A stretch of 64,000 nt of DNA from an uncultured Alphaproteobacteria bacterium (GCA_902602885.1 CACKSM010000003.1:1-64000); one strand, 5' to 3'; counted from the first letter of the stretch, positions 30,305-40,583 are shown. The notes: generated by a model from the letters alone, not told the origin. Program-made: numbers and translations.

Positions 30305-31226
30305 AATATCTGGAGTCTTTAGCGCTGCTCTAACACCGGTAACAAGTGATTTATCAATAAATAAAGACCTCTATCTTCGTCATTGTCAGTATTTAATGAG
30401 AGAAGGGCACGATGGTCTTGCTATTTTCGGCACAACAGGTGAAGCAAATAGTTTTTCTGTTCAAGAAAAAAAAGATCATATAGATTTTTTGATTTCAAAT
30501 CGAATAGATCCCAAAATTCTTATGCCAGGTACAGGTTCATCTTCATTGAAAGAAGCAATTGATATGACAAAGCATGCTTCCTCTCATAAAGTAAGAGCAG
30601 TCCTTTTACTACCACCATTCTATTATAAGAATGTAACAGATGAAGGTGTGATAAACTACTATCGTCATTTAATTGAAAATGTTGGTGATAGTGAACTTCA
30701 TTATGTTTTATATCACATACCGCAAAATACATATGTTCCCATAAGTTTCAAAACTATTGAAACACTATTAAAATTGTATCCTAATAATATTGTTGGTTTA
30801 AAAGATTCAAGTGGTGATGGTGAACGTATGATGAAGGTTATAAAATATTTCAATAATTTTTCAGTATTTTGTGGTCATGATAGTCTAGCTTTAAGTATAA
30901 GCAAAAGGGGAGGTGCTGGAGCAATTACTGCAGGTACAAATGTTTGTGGAAAATTACTTAACTTTATTTTAAAAAATTATAAAAACGAAAATTCAATTAA
31001 AAATTTTAATGAATTACAGAGTCTTTTAGAAAAAATAAGACAAGTTATTACGACACATGAACCTATTAGTTTAATGAAGGCTTATTTTTCCATTGTAGAT
31101 AATATTTCTGAATGGAATAATGTATTACCACCATTAAAAAAAATTGATGATCCTGAAAATCATAAACTTGTTTTAATATTAAAAGAATTAGTAAAAAAAA
31201 TAGATCCGTTAATAGCGAATACGTGA
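30297..31226 (+). CDS. Dihydrodipicolinate synthase/N-acetylneuraminate lyase family protein
   Basis: GTTGEANSFSVQEK, YYHIPQ-type motif (VLYHIPQNTY), GLKDSSGD Schiff-base Lys. Substrate not resolved. Confidence 0.85.
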   Translation: MHKISGVFSAALTPVTSDLSINKDLYLRHCQYLMREGHDGLAIFGTTGEANSFSVQEKKDHIDFLISNRIDPKILMPGTGSSSLKEAIDMTKHASSHKVRAVLLLPPFYYKNVTDEGVINYYRHLIENVGDSELHYVLYHIPQNTYVPISFKTIETLLKLYPNNIVGLKDSSGDGERMMKVIKYFNNFSVFCGHDSLALSISKRGGAGAITAGTNVCGKLLNFILKNYKNENSIKNFNELQSLLEKIRQVITTHEPISLMKAYFSIVDNISEWNNVLPPLKKIDDPENHKLVLILKELVKKIDPLIANT

Positions 31227-31568
31227 GTTAAAATACTTTTTTGCTTGAGTAGCAATTAAATTTTGGACAGGTTTTAAAAAGACAGCAAAACCAATACAAT
31301 CAGTAAAGAAACCGGGAGTAATCAATAATAATCCTGAAACTAATAGAAAAATACCCCCTTTAATTTCTTCTGTGGGCATTACACCTTGTGATAAGTTTCG
31401 TTGTGCATCAAATAACAATTTGATCCCTTGTCTACGCACAAGAAATATTCCTACTAAAGCAGTGGTTAGTATTATTGCTATAGTATTTAAAATTCCAATA
31501 TTAGATCCGATTGTTATAAAAATACTTATTTCAATTATTGGAATAATAATAAACGCTAGAAAAATCAC
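31209..31568 (-). CDS. fxsA: FxsA family membrane protein
   Basis: IIEISIFITIGSNIG...GIFLLVSGLLLITPGFFTDCIGF. Confidence 0.88.
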   Translation of the reverse strand: MIFLAFIIIPIIEISIFITIGSNIGILNTIAIILTTALVGIFLVRRQGIKLLFDAQRNLSQGVMPTEEIKGGIFLLVSGLLLITPGFFTDCIGFAVFLKPVQNLIATQAKKYFNSRIRY

Positions 31569-32569
31569 TAACGTACTATACCAGTTTTTTCATCCTGTAT
31601 GTTTTTTTCTATTTTATTCTCAAATTCTCTTAATCTTTTATAGACACTAGCAAGTTCTATGATTGTAGGCCATGCTCTGAATAAATATTGTAGTGAACCT
31701 TCTACTCTTCCAAACGCTCTTATGATTTGTTGCATAACACCAAGTGTCATTACCCCAGCAACAATTGCTGGTGCTAAAAAAATATACGCTGCTAGAACGT
31801 TAGCTTGTAGATAGGCTAATCTTCCAATACTAAAATAGAGATAATACAAATAACTCTTAAAATGAATTTCTCTAACACCTTGGAAAAGTTCTTCTAATGA
31901 TTTTGGTCTAATACTTCCATCATCCTCTGCAATAACTAAAATTTTTCTATAAGCAGCTTCTTTTTTTTGAAGATCATATTCAATACCAACTAGTCTTAGT
32001 AACCATGCTAGTACAATCATTAAAATTGTACCACCGACAGCCCATATAAATGCTCCAGACACTAAACCGTACTGCCAATCACCAAACCACAAGATTGGTA
32101 TACCAACTGATAGAGTCATTAAGAGAGGGAAGAACTCTACTAATACTAGAACAGATTCAATTAAACTGGTTCCAAGACCTTCCATAATTCTACTAAACTT
32201 TATGGTATCTTCCTGAACCCTTTGACTTGCACCTTCGATAGTTCTCGCTTGATCGTAAACACTATGGTACCACTCAACCATTGCTGTTCTCCATCTAAAA
32301 AGAAAATGGGAAGTTAGGAATGAAATTGCTAGTCCTAATGCAATTGAAATAGCAGCAAGTTGAGCAAAACTAAATAAAGCACCCATGTATTCTTGCATAG
32401 TTATAGCATTTGGTGTCCCAAGTGCTTTTTGGATCATGTCATAAAATTCACCAAACCATTCGTTGATTTGAACATCAATCTGAACTTGGACCCATATAGA
32501 AGTAAGAATGACTACTGAGCCTACATAAGCCCATACATACCACTTTGGTTCAGTGAAAAATTTAAACAT
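31568..32569 (-). CDS. SbmA/BacA-family peptide antibiotic transporter
   Basis: Six-TM; NEWFGEFYDMIQKAL, FRWRTAMVEWYHSVY, GASQRVQEDTIKFSR, WPTIIELASVYKRLREFE. Confidence 0.85.
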   Translation of the reverse strand: MFKFFTEPKWYVWAYVGSVVILTSIWVQVQIDVQINEWFGEFYDMIQKALGTPNAITMQEYMGALFSFAQLAAISIALGLAISFLTSHFLFRWRTAMVEWYHSVYDQARTIEGASQRVQEDTIKFSRIMEGLGTSLIESVLVLVEFFPLLMTLSVGIPILWFGDWQYGLVSGAFIWAVGGTILMIVLAWLLRLVGIEYDLQKKEAAYRKILVIAEDDGSIRPKSLEELFQGVREIHFKSYLYYLYFSIGRLAYLQANVLAAYIFLAPAIVAGVMTLGVMQQIIRAFGRVEGSLQYLFRAWPTIIELASVYKRLREFENKIEKNIQDEKTGIVR

Positions 32570-32618
32570 TGTATATATATATGTTCAATTAGATTTTAAA
32601 AAAGAAGGCGGTTATTAA

Positions 32619-32702
32619 TTATTTCTTCTTTTGACGCTTTTTGTTTCTTCTATATTTAGAGCCTCTTTTACGTCTGCCTCTATGTTTTTTTGGATATCCC
32701 AT
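32619..32702 (-). CDS. 27-aa hyper-basic micro-ORF MGYPKKHRGRRKRGSKYRRNKKRQKKK
   Basis: ATG to TAA reading frame between LysR and SbmA/BacA genes; 16 of 27 residues Lys/Arg; own promoter-like TTGACT-N16-TATACC upstream. Below the ORF track cutoff. Confidence 0.5.
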   Translation of the reverse strand: MGYPKKHRGRRKRGSKYRRNKKRQKKK

Positions 32703-32713
32703 AATGTAGATAC

Positions 32714-32741
32714 GGTATACAAAAATAAAAAATTAAGTCAA
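32714..32741 (-). promoter_or_regulatory. Candidate sigma70 promoter for the micro-ORF
   Basis: Minus strand TTGACT (32741-32736), 16-nt spacer, TATACC (32719-32714), start codon about 11 nt further. Confidence 0.45.
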
Positions 32742-32744
32742 AGA

Positions 32745-33632
32745 CTAATAATGCCAATCTTTAGCTTCATTAAATAAAAAATCCCTAAAAACTTCAAGTC
32801 TTCTATCGTTTTTAAAAGATTCAGAATAAACAAAGTATGTTTGATATGATGGACCTTCTAGGTTTGGTAGAACACGTACAAGCTGAGGTTTGTCTGCAAC
32901 CATGTAATCAGGTAAAGATGCTAAGCCTCCACCTTTTTCAATTGCAAGTGACATCGCGTAAATACTATTTACTCTAAATTTAGGTCGTCTTTTTGTTCCT
33001 TCTTTTCCAATTTTTAATATCCAATCAATATTAGAAACAGGAGAAGGTAATCCAGCTCCAAAGCAAATTAAATCATGCTTATCTAAATCATTTACATTTC
33101 TTGGTATGCCACTTTTTTGCAAGTAATCTGAAGAACCATAAATATGGTTATGAAAATTAACAAATTTTTTAAAAATTAAATTTGCTTGCGTTGGTTTCTT
33201 TACTCTAACTGCAACATCAGCAACTCTTGCAGATAAATCAACTTCTTCATCACTCATAATTAAATTTACATCTATCTCTGGATATTGATTAGCAAATTTG
33301 GTTATTCTTGGTGTGAGCCAAGCTGATCCAAAACCAACAGTTGTGCTTACTGTTAATTTTCCTACTGGTTTAGTTTTTTTATCTAATAATTTTTTTTCAA
33401 AATCAGAAATTGAAAAATTAATTTGATTTACAGTATTAAATAAATTTTCACCTTGTTCTGTTAACCTTACACCTTTTTGATGTCTTATAAACAGAGGTGT
33501 CTTTAAATCGTATTCAAGATCTTGTATTTGTCTACTAAGTGCAGATTGACTGATATTTAGTTTAGCACTTGCCTTAGAAATGCTTCTTGAGATTGCAATT
33601 TCGTAAAATGATTTTAATTTATCCCAGTCCAT
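32745..33632 (-). CDS. LysR-family transcriptional regulator
   Basis: N-terminal HTH FYEIAISRSISKASAKLNISQSALSRQIQDLE; substrate-binding domain. Confidence 0.93.
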   Translation of the reverse strand: MDWDKLKSFYEIAISRSISKASAKLNISQSALSRQIQDLEYDLKTPLFIRHQKGVRLTEQGENLFNTVNQINFSISDFEKKLLDKKTKPVGKLTVSTTVGFGSAWLTPRITKFANQYPEIDVNLIMSDEEVDLSARVADVAVRVKKPTQANLIFKKFVNFHNHIYGSSDYLQKSGIPRNVNDLDKHDLICFGAGLPSPVSNIDWILKIGKEGTKRRPKFRVNSIYAMSLAIEKGGGLASLPDYMVADKPQLVRVLPNLEGPSYQTYFVYSESFKNDRRLEVFRDFLFNEAKDWHY

Positions 33633-34279
33633 TATCTTAAGGAATTTATAATTTCATTATAGTTTTTTTGGTTTTGAGATAATAAATAAGATCCTACCGC
33701 TAACACATCAGCTCCATTATCTTTACATATTTTTGCATTTTCATTATTTACTCCACCATCAACAGCTATCTCATAGTTATAATTATTATTTTTTCTAATT
33801 TCATCTAAATCTTTAATTTTTTGCACCTGATCATGCATAAATTTTTGACCGCCAAAACCAGGTGTGACCGTCATAACTATTATTTGCTGAACTTTACTAA
33901 ATAAATGATCAATATCTGCAATATTTACCTCAGGGTGAATTGCAATTCCTGCTTTAATTTCAGAATCACTTATCATTTTAATAATTTCTTCTGGGTTATC
34001 ATCAGCCTCAGGATGAAAAGTAATGATATCTGAGCCAGAGTCTATAAATTCTTTAATATATTGCTTAACTGGTTTAATCATTAGATGCACATCTAATATT
34101 TTAGAGGTAACCTTTCTTAATGATTTAACTATATTTGGTCCAAAAGTAATATTGGGGACATAGTGACCATCCATGATGTCTATATGAATATATTCAGCTC
34201 CATTTAGATCTAAACATCTAACTTCTTCTTCTAATTTAAGAATATCCGCTGATAATATTGATGGTGATATTTTTATCAT
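33632..34279 (-). CDS. rpe: Ribulose-phosphate 3-epimerase
   Basis: ISPSILSADILKLEEEV, HIDIMDGHYVPNITFGP, VDGGVNNENA. Start trimmed to MIKISPS. Confidence 0.95.
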   Translation of the reverse strand: MIKISPSILSADILKLEEEVRCLDLNGAEYIHIDIMDGHYVPNITFGPNIVKSLRKVTSKILDVHLMIKPVKQYIKEFIDSGSDIITFHPEADDNPEEIIKMISDSEIKAGIAIHPEVNIADIDHLFSKVQQIIVMTVTPGFGGQKFMHDQVQKIKDLDEIRKNNNYNYEIAVDGGVNNENAKICKDNGADVLAVGSYLLSQNQKNYNEIINSLR

Positions 34280-34317
34280 TTGTAAACAGATATATAATAT
34301 ATAAATACACATTCATA

Positions 34318-34662
34318 ATGAATTCTATAATAGAAAAACCTTGGGGATCATTTGAGATACTAAAATCTGGTAAAAAATTCCTAGTAAAAAAAATTTTTGT
34401 AAAACCGGGAGGAGTTCTATCTCTTCAAAGTCATGAACATAGATCTGAGCATTGGATTGTGGCTGAAGGAGAAGCAGAAGTCACAATTGACAAAAAAGTA
34501 ATTAATTTAAAAGAAAATGAGAACATTTTTATTCCAAAAGGGGCAATTCATAGAATGGCTAATAGAAAAGATCGTGATTTAGTTATTATAGAAATGTGGT
34601 ACGGTGATAATCTTAATGAAAATGATATTAAAAGGTACGAAGATATTTATGAAAGAATTTAA
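34318..34662 (+). CDS. Cupin, type II mannose-6-phosphate isomerase-like domain protein
   Basis: EKPWGSFEIL, LSLQSHEHRSEHWIVAEGEAEVTI, IFIPKGAIHRMAN. Confidence 0.88.
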   Translation: MNSIIEKPWGSFEILKSGKKFLVKKIFVKPGGVLSLQSHEHRSEHWIVAEGEAEVTIDKKVINLKENENIFIPKGAIHRMANRKDRDLVIIEMWYGDNLNENDIKRYEDIYERI

Positions 34663-35045
34663 TGCTTATTAATACTCCTATTTCGCTTGGCGAACTTGTA
34701 GATAAAATTTCTATATTAATTATTAAACAGAAAAATATAACTGATGAAACTAAGCTTGATCATGTCAAAAAAGAACTAGATTTTCTCCAAAAGACATTGA
34801 TGAATTATGTCCAACAAGAAGAAATAAATAATTATTTAGAAAATTTGATAAACATTAATTCTAAACTCTGGAATATAGAAGATGATATTAGAGAGTGTGA
34901 AAGAAAAAAATTATTTGATCAATCATTTATTGATTTAGCTAGAAGTGTCTATTTTACAAATGATGAAAGAGCAAAAGTAAAAAATGATATTAATAAAACC
35001 TTTGGTTCTGAATTAGTAGAGGTAAAATCTTATGAGGAATATTAA
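34662..35045 (+). CDS. DUF6165 family protein
   Basis: PISLGELVDKISILIIKQKNI...LWNIEDDIRECE; coupled to the cupin by start/stop overlap. Confidence 0.7.
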   Translation: MLINTPISLGELVDKISILIIKQKNITDETKLDHVKKELDFLQKTLMNYVQQEEINNYLENLININSKLWNIEDDIRECERKKLFDQSFIDLARSVYFTNDERAKVKNDINKTFGSELVEVKSYEEY

Positions 35046-36083
35046 TTAATAAATTCTTGAAACACTTTTAGTAACAAGAGATACTAATTTTTCTTTGTAA
35101 ATGTTATCTTTAAATATATCAACTGAGTCTACTGCTACACTTGAAAAGTGATTTGCTCTTGTAAGTGTATCTTCAATACATTGATACTTATTAATTATTT
35201 CTAATGCCATTTCAAAATCACCATCATTTTGGTTAAGATCAGATATTGTTCTTTCCCAAAATTTTTTTTCTTTATCATTTGATCTTCCATATGCTAATAT
35301 TATTGGAAGAGTAATTTTACCTTCTTTAAAATCATCTCCAGTATTTTTTCCTAATATTTTTTTGTTTGAAGAATAATCAATAGCATCGTCAATTAATTGA
35401 AAAGTCATCCCAAAGTTTGTTCCAAATGATTTTAATGCATTAACCTCAGCTTCTGTTCCAAGAGCACTAATTGATCCAACTTGACATGCTGCACTAAATA
35501 AAGAAGCAGTCTTTGCATTTACAACTTCAAAATAAATATTTTCATTTATTTCTAAATTTTTATCATTAGCAAGTTCTAAAACCTCTCCTTCAGAAATAAC
35601 AACACTAGTATCAGCTAATATTTTTAATGTTTCGGTATTGCCATATTTTGTCATTAATTGGAAAGCCCTACTGAATAAAAAATCACCAACTAATACACTA
35701 GTTTTATTTTTCCATTTCTCATTTGCTGTAGGTTTTCCTCTTCTTTGTTTACTTTCATCTATTACATCATCATGTAATAGTGTTGCTGTATGAATAAATT
35801 CTACTGCTGCAGATAGACCGATATGATTCATTTTATTTTCAATTTCACTAGTTTCATTTCTTGTCATATGAAAACTTGAAACAGTTAAAAGAGGTCGTAA
35901 TCGCTTTCCCCCTGATAAGATAAGGTATTTTCCAACTTCATGAACTAAAGGTACATTGCTATCTAATTTATCAAGGATTATAGTATTTACAGATACCAGG
36001 TCTTCTTTGCATAGATCTGTTAATTCTCTGATTTCATCTTCAAATGAAAAATCTTTTTTTCTAAGTGGAAGAACATTATCCAT
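35046..36083 (-). CDS. ispB: Polyprenyl synthetase (octaprenyl/decaprenyl diphosphate synthase type)
   Basis: HDDVIDESKQRRG (FARM/first DDxxD-type), GGKRLRPLLT, QLIDDAIDY. Confidence 0.9.
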   Translation of the reverse strand: MDNVLPLRKKDFSFEDEIRELTDLCKEDLVSVNTIILDKLDSNVPLVHEVGKYLILSGGKRLRPLLTVSSFHMTRNETSEIENKMNHIGLSAAVEFIHTATLLHDDVIDESKQRRGKPTANEKWKNKTSVLVGDFLFSRAFQLMTKYGNTETLKILADTSVVISEGEVLELANDKNLEINENIYFEVVNAKTASLFSAACQVGSISALGTEAEVNALKSFGTNFGMTFQLIDDAIDYSSNKKILGKNTGDDFKEGKITLPIILAYGRSNDKEKKFWERTISDLNQNDGDFEMALEIINKYQCIEDTLTRANHFSSVAVDSVDIFKDNIYKEKLVSLVTKSVSRIY

Positions 36084-36212
36084 ATTGTTTAACTATTAGA
36101 ATATTATGTTAATTCATTAACTTAATTGACGCACTTAAACTCAAATTACTAAAATTACAAACAAATGCTACATAACGCTTTAAGAAAAGATTAACATTTG
36201 TTATTAGATATT

Positions 36213-37028
36213 ATGTTTAAAAGGTTATTTTCGAAGAGTACTACAATACCGGTTTTACGTTTATCTGGCATTATATCATCACAGTCAGGCTTAACAGGCT
36301 CTGGTTTAGCAATCAATAATTTAGAAAAGTTAATTGATAAGTTATTTGCTGATAAAAAATCTCCTGTTGTAGGTTTGGTCATTAATTCACCTGGAGGTTC
36401 TCCTACACAATCCTCTTTAATAGCAAAAAGGATCATTGATCTGGCAAAGGAAAAAAACAAAAAAGTATTAGCATTCGTTGAAGATGTTGCAGCTTCTGGT
36501 GGTTATTGGTTAGCATGTGCTGCTGATGAAATATATATTGATCAAAACTCTGTTATTGGATCAATAGGTGTTATTTCACCAGGTTTTGGTTTTGTTGATC
36601 TTTTAAAAAAAGTTGGAATAGAAAGAAGAGTGTATACATCTGGAAAAAGTAAAAGTTTTCTTGATCCTTTCAAAGAAGAAAAACAGGAAGACATTGATAG
36701 ATTAAAAAATATTCAAGAACAAATTCATGATAATTTTATTAATTATGTAAAAGATAGAAGAGGTTCAAAACTTGATCAGAATAAATTAGATGACATCTTT
36801 TCTGGTTTATTTTGGGTTGGTAATAAAGCTATCGATTTAGGTTTAGCAGATGGTATTGGTGCAATAAAACCAATTTTAGAAGAGAAGTTTGGAAAAAAAA
36901 TTAAAATTAAAATAATCAGTCAAAAAAAATCATTTTTACAACGTAGATTTTCTTCTTCAATATTTAATTCTGATGAAATTTTAAATAAAATTGAAGAACG
37001 AATTATGTTTTCTAGGTTTGGTTTGTAA
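36213..37028 (+). CDS. S49 family signal peptide peptidase (SppA/SohB-like)
   Basis: INSPGGSPTQSSLIAKRI, EDVAASGGYWLACAADEIY. Confidence 0.92.
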   Translation: MFKRLFSKSTTIPVLRLSGIISSQSGLTGSGLAINNLEKLIDKLFADKKSPVVGLVINSPGGSPTQSSLIAKRIIDLAKEKNKKVLAFVEDVAASGGYWLACAADEIYIDQNSVIGSIGVISPGFGFVDLLKKVGIERRVYTSGKSKSFLDPFKEEKQEDIDRLKNIQEQIHDNFINYVKDRRGSKLDQNKLDDIFSGLFWVGNKAIDLGLADGIGAIKPILEEKFGKKIKIKIISQKKSFLQRRFSSSIFNSDEILNKIEERIMFSRFGL

Positions 37029-37189
37029 TGAAATTTCTAGTTTTATTTGTAATTTTAGCTTCTATTTTATTAATTTTAAGATTTAAGAAAAAAAAACAAG
37101 ACAAATTCACTAATAATAAAGTAAATAATGACTCAGTAATCGATTTAGAGAAAGATCCAAGAACGAAAGAATATAAACCAAAAGATTAA
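37028..37189 (+). CDS. 53-aa single-TM protein with C-terminal [15 protein letters not shown] tail, unknown function
   Basis: [58 protein letters not shown] coupling to the S49 gene. Below the track length cutoff. Confidence 0.7.
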   Translation: MKFLVLFVILASILLILRFKKKKQDKFTNNKVNNDSVIDLEKDPRTKEYKPKD

Positions 37190-37196
37190 GAGTTAT

Positions 37197-38558
37197 ATGA
37201 CTGCACAAACAATGGAAGAGTTAGTTTCTCTTTGTAAAAGAAGAGGTTTTCTATTTCAATCAAATGACATCTATGGCGGTATTAAGGGGTTGTATGATTA
37301 TGGACCAATGGGAGTCGAGTTCAAAAATAATCTTAAACAAGCTTGGTGGAAATCAATGGTATATGAGCGAGATGATACCGAAGGTTTGGATGCCTCAATT
37401 TTAAGTTCTCCAGTAGTTCTAAAACATTCAGGCCATGAAGATACTTTTACCGATCCTCTCGTTGATTGTCGGGCATGTAAGTCAAGGTGGAGAGCAGATC
37501 AATTATTTGAAAATAATAAATGCCCAAATTGTAAATCGGAAGATCTTACTGAGCCAAGACCTTTTAATTTAATGTTTAAAACTGCAATTGGACCAGTAGA
37601 TGATGGTTCGTCATTTGCATACTTAAGACCAGAAACGTGTCAGCAAATTTTTACTAATTTTAAAAATATATTAGATTCAACTTCTAGAACTGTTCCTTTT
37701 GGTATCGCACAAATGGGAAAAGCATTTAGAAATGAAATAACACCTCGTAATTTTATTTTTAGAGTTAGAGAGTTTGAACAAATGGAATTAGAGTTTTTTG
37801 TTAAACCAGGCACTGATGATGAATGGCATGAATATTGGATAAATAAGAGAATAGAGTGGTGGGTTAATCAAGGAATAAAAAAAGAAAATTTAAAAAAAAT
37901 TGAAGTAGAAAAAGATGAGCTAGCTCACTACTCAAAAAGAACCGTTGATATCAATTATGTGTTTCCTCACGGTGAAGAGGAACTAGAAGGGGTAGCCAAT
38001 AGAACTGACTTTGACTTAGGTTCTCATACTAAAAATCAAAACGATTTTAAAATTACATCAGAAGTTATGAAAAACTCCTCTTCAACTACAAAACTAGCTG
38101 TTCAAGATTTAGAAGAAAAAAAATGGTATATTCCTTACGTAATTGAGCCATCAGCTGGTGTTGATAGAGGAGTTCTTGCTTTGTTAAATGAAGCTTATCG
38201 TGAAGAAAATGTAGATAAAGATAATAAAAGAATTCTTTTATCTCTAAAACCTCATCTTTCACCTATTAAAGCTGCAGTTATTCCTCTCAAAAAGAATAAT
38301 GAGGAATTAGTTAATTTATCTAAAGAAATAAAATCTAATCTACAGAAATTGGGATTAGGTAGAGTTGTTTTAGAAAATTCAGGAAACATTGGTAAGAATT
38401 ATAGAAGACATGATGAAATAGGAACACCAATTTGTTTAACTGTAGATTTTGAAACTCTAGAAGATAAAAGTGTTACTGTTAGGGATAGAGATACTATGAA
38501 ACAGGAAAGAGTTTCTATCGAAAATTTATCTGAATATTACAAAAAATATTTCAACTAA
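37197..38558 (+). CDS. glyS: Glycyl-tRNA synthetase, single-chain (homodimeric) type
   Basis: [42 protein letters not shown] zinc motif, [10 protein letters not shown], class II motifs. Confidence 0.94.
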   Translation: MTAQTMEELVSLCKRRGFLFQSNDIYGGIKGLYDYGPMGVEFKNNLKQAWWKSMVYERDDTEGLDASILSSPVVLKHSGHEDTFTDPLVDCRACKSRWRADQLFENNKCPNCKSEDLTEPRPFNLMFKTAIGPVDDGSSFAYLRPETCQQIFTNFKNILDSTSRTVPFGIAQMGKAFRNEITPRNFIFRVREFEQMELEFFVKPGTDDEWHEYWINKRIEWWVNQGIKKENLKKIEVEKDELAHYSKRTVDINYVFPHGEEELEGVANRTDFDLGSHTKNQNDFKITSEVMKNSSSTTKLAVQDLEEKKWYIPYVIEPSAGVDRGVLALLNEAYREENVDKDNKRILLSLKPHLSPIKAAVIPLKKNNEELVNLSKEIKSNLQKLGLGRVVLENSGNIGKNYRRHDEIGTPICLTVDFETLEDKSVTVRDRDTMKQERVSIENLSEYYKKYFN

Positions 38559-38567
38559 TATAATTGT

Positions 38568-39716
38568 ATGAAAAAAGTTAGTGATATTCATGCTATTAAA
38601 ATTATTTTTTTTATAACTGCTTGTTATGTAGGTTTATGGGCTATTAGGATACCTACCATAAAGGATCAACTTCAAACTGATTATGTCGGTGTTGGATATA
38701 TTATGTTGTCATTTGCAATTGGTTCAATTGTTGCAATGATTTTTGCAAATGCTCTTATTCTGAAAACTTCTACAAAATCTATTTTAACATGCACCTTAAT
38801 TGCTGAAGGTTGTTTGTGGTTGCCAGTACCTTTCATTCAAGAGTTATGGCTTTTTATGGTTTTCTCATTTGTTTTTGGTATGAGTTATGGTGCATTCGAA
38901 ATAGCATGCAATGTTTATGCATCAAATTTAGAAGTTAGGGAAAAAAAATCAATGATGTCAGGGTTTCATGCATTTTGGAGTCTTGGAGTTTTATTTGGAT
39001 CTCTAATTACAAGCTTTTTACTAGAGTTGAATTTTTCTTTTATTTTTAATATACTTTTGTATGTCATCATTCTTCTTCCTTTGAGTTTGTATTTTGTACT
39101 TTGTTTAGAGTCACAAGTTGAAACAAAATCAGAAGACGCCAGTAAAAAAAATATATTTTTTATTTGGCCCTTACTGATTTTTTTATTAGCATTAATTGCA
39201 ATGGCAAATGCTCTAACGGAAGGAAGTGTTGATGCATGGGGAGCTCTCTATATGAGAGATTTTATTCAAGTTGATGGTTTTTATATCGGCTTAGCAACTC
39301 TAAGTTTTAATATTTTTATGGTTATCGGAAGATTTAGTGGTGATTGGGTAAGAGATAAAATTGGAGTTTTTCTTTTGATTTTCTTTTTATTTTTATCGAC
39401 GATTATAAGTTTAATAATTTTATCTAATTTCAGCAGTATTTATGCAGCTATTATTGGTTTTTCATTATTAGGTATCGGAGCATCTTCAATTGTTCCTATC
39501 GCATATAGTTTAGCTGGAAAAATTGAGGGAATTGACAGTGGAGTAGGGATAACAATCATTTCAATTGCAGTTTATGGAACATTTATAGGGGCTCCAGCTT
39601 CATTAGGATTTATAGCAAACAACTATGGAATTAATAATATATTTGTTCCAATGCTAATAATTTTTATGATTTTAATAATTCCAGTAAGTTTTTATAGAAA
39701 AAAATTTTCAGTTTAA
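38568..39716 (+). CDS. MFS transporter
   Basis: About 12 TM, fucose-permease-like family layout. Confidence 0.85.
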   Translation: MKKVSDIHAIKIIFFITACYVGLWAIRIPTIKDQLQTDYVGVGYIMLSFAIGSIVAMIFANALILKTSTKSILTCTLIAEGCLWLPVPFIQELWLFMVFSFVFGMSYGAFEIACNVYASNLEVREKKSMMSGFHAFWSLGVLFGSLITSFLLELNFSFIFNILLYVIILLPLSLYFVLCLESQVETKSEDASKKNIFFIWPLLIFLLALIAMANALTEGSVDAWGALYMRDFIQVDGFYIGLATLSFNIFMVIGRFSGDWVRDKIGVFLLIFFLFLSTIISLIILSNFSSIYAAIIGFSLLGIGASSIVPIAYSLAGKIEGIDSGVGITIISIAVYGTFIGAPASLGFIANNYGINNIFVPMLIIFMILIIPVSFYRKKFSV

Positions 39717-40538
39717 AAAATCAAAAGATAATGAATCATTAATTACTAAATTTTGATTTTTATTTTTTATTTCATTAACAAAATTAATGTTTAATACTGC
39801 AAAAATATTTGAATTTGCTTTTGATACAATTGTACCTATTTTTTTATTATCTACTATCAACTCATCTCCCTCTAGAACATCTCCACTTTTTATTTTTAAA
39901 GCGTAAAGTTTTTTCTTGAGTAATCCACGGTATTTCGTCCTTGCAGTAATTTCTTGACCCACATAGCATCCTTTATCCCAATCAATAGCATTTAAATTAT
40001 CAAAATTATTTTCTAATAATAAAGATTTATTTTCTAAAATATCAAATGGTGAATACGGTGTTGTATGATTAATTAAAATTTCATGATATTCTGTTTCATT
40101 AATTTCTTTCAATCGCTCTTTTTCAATTAAAATTTTTTTATTCGTTATAAGTTTTTTTCCTAAGTTTATATTTCTAGGGTCATTTAAATAAACATTATAA
40201 TCACCTTCATAATCTATATTAAATAATGAATAAGAATTTAGATTATTAATTTCTTTAATTTCTATATCAGAGCGAAGTTTATAAATTTTTAATCGTCCTA
40301 ATAAATTACTATAAAATTTATCATTAGTTTCAAAGATATAGTTTTCACTTATATTGAATATAAAAAAATCTGCTAAAAATTTACCCTGAGGTGTTAATAG
40401 ACATGAATAAATAATTGATCCATCGTTACATTTTTCAATGTCATTAGTAATTAAATTTTGAATAAATGATTTACTATCTTTTCCAGAAATCTCAAAAAAT
40501 CTTGAATTCAGATGATGAAAAAAGTATTTATCTTTCAT
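39708..40538 (-). CDS. ygfZ: YgfZ/GcvT-domain folate-binding protein
   Basis: DWDKGCYVGQEITARTKYRG signature. Confidence 0.92.
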   Translation of the reverse strand: MKDKYFFHHLNSRFFEISGKDSKSFIQNLITNDIEKCNDGSIIYSCLLTPQGKFLADFFIFNISENYIFETNDKFYSNLLGRLKIYKLRSDIEIKEINNLNSYSLFNIDYEGDYNVYLNDPRNINLGKKLITNKKILIEKERLKEINETEYHEILINHTTPYSPFDILENKSLLLENNFDNLNAIDWDKGCYVGQEITARTKYRGLLKKKLYALKIKSGDVLEGDELIVDNKKIGTIVSKANSNIFAVLNINFVNEIKNKNQNLVINDSLSFDFLN

Positions 40539-40583
40539 AATTATCTAAATATATATTGAATATATTAAAAGTGTAATATTTCT

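Noticed and set aside
36108-36121. GTTAAT-TC-ATTAAC inverted repeat between ispB and the S49 gene
   Set aside because: Too short and AT-rich to distinguish from chance; no second copy noticed.
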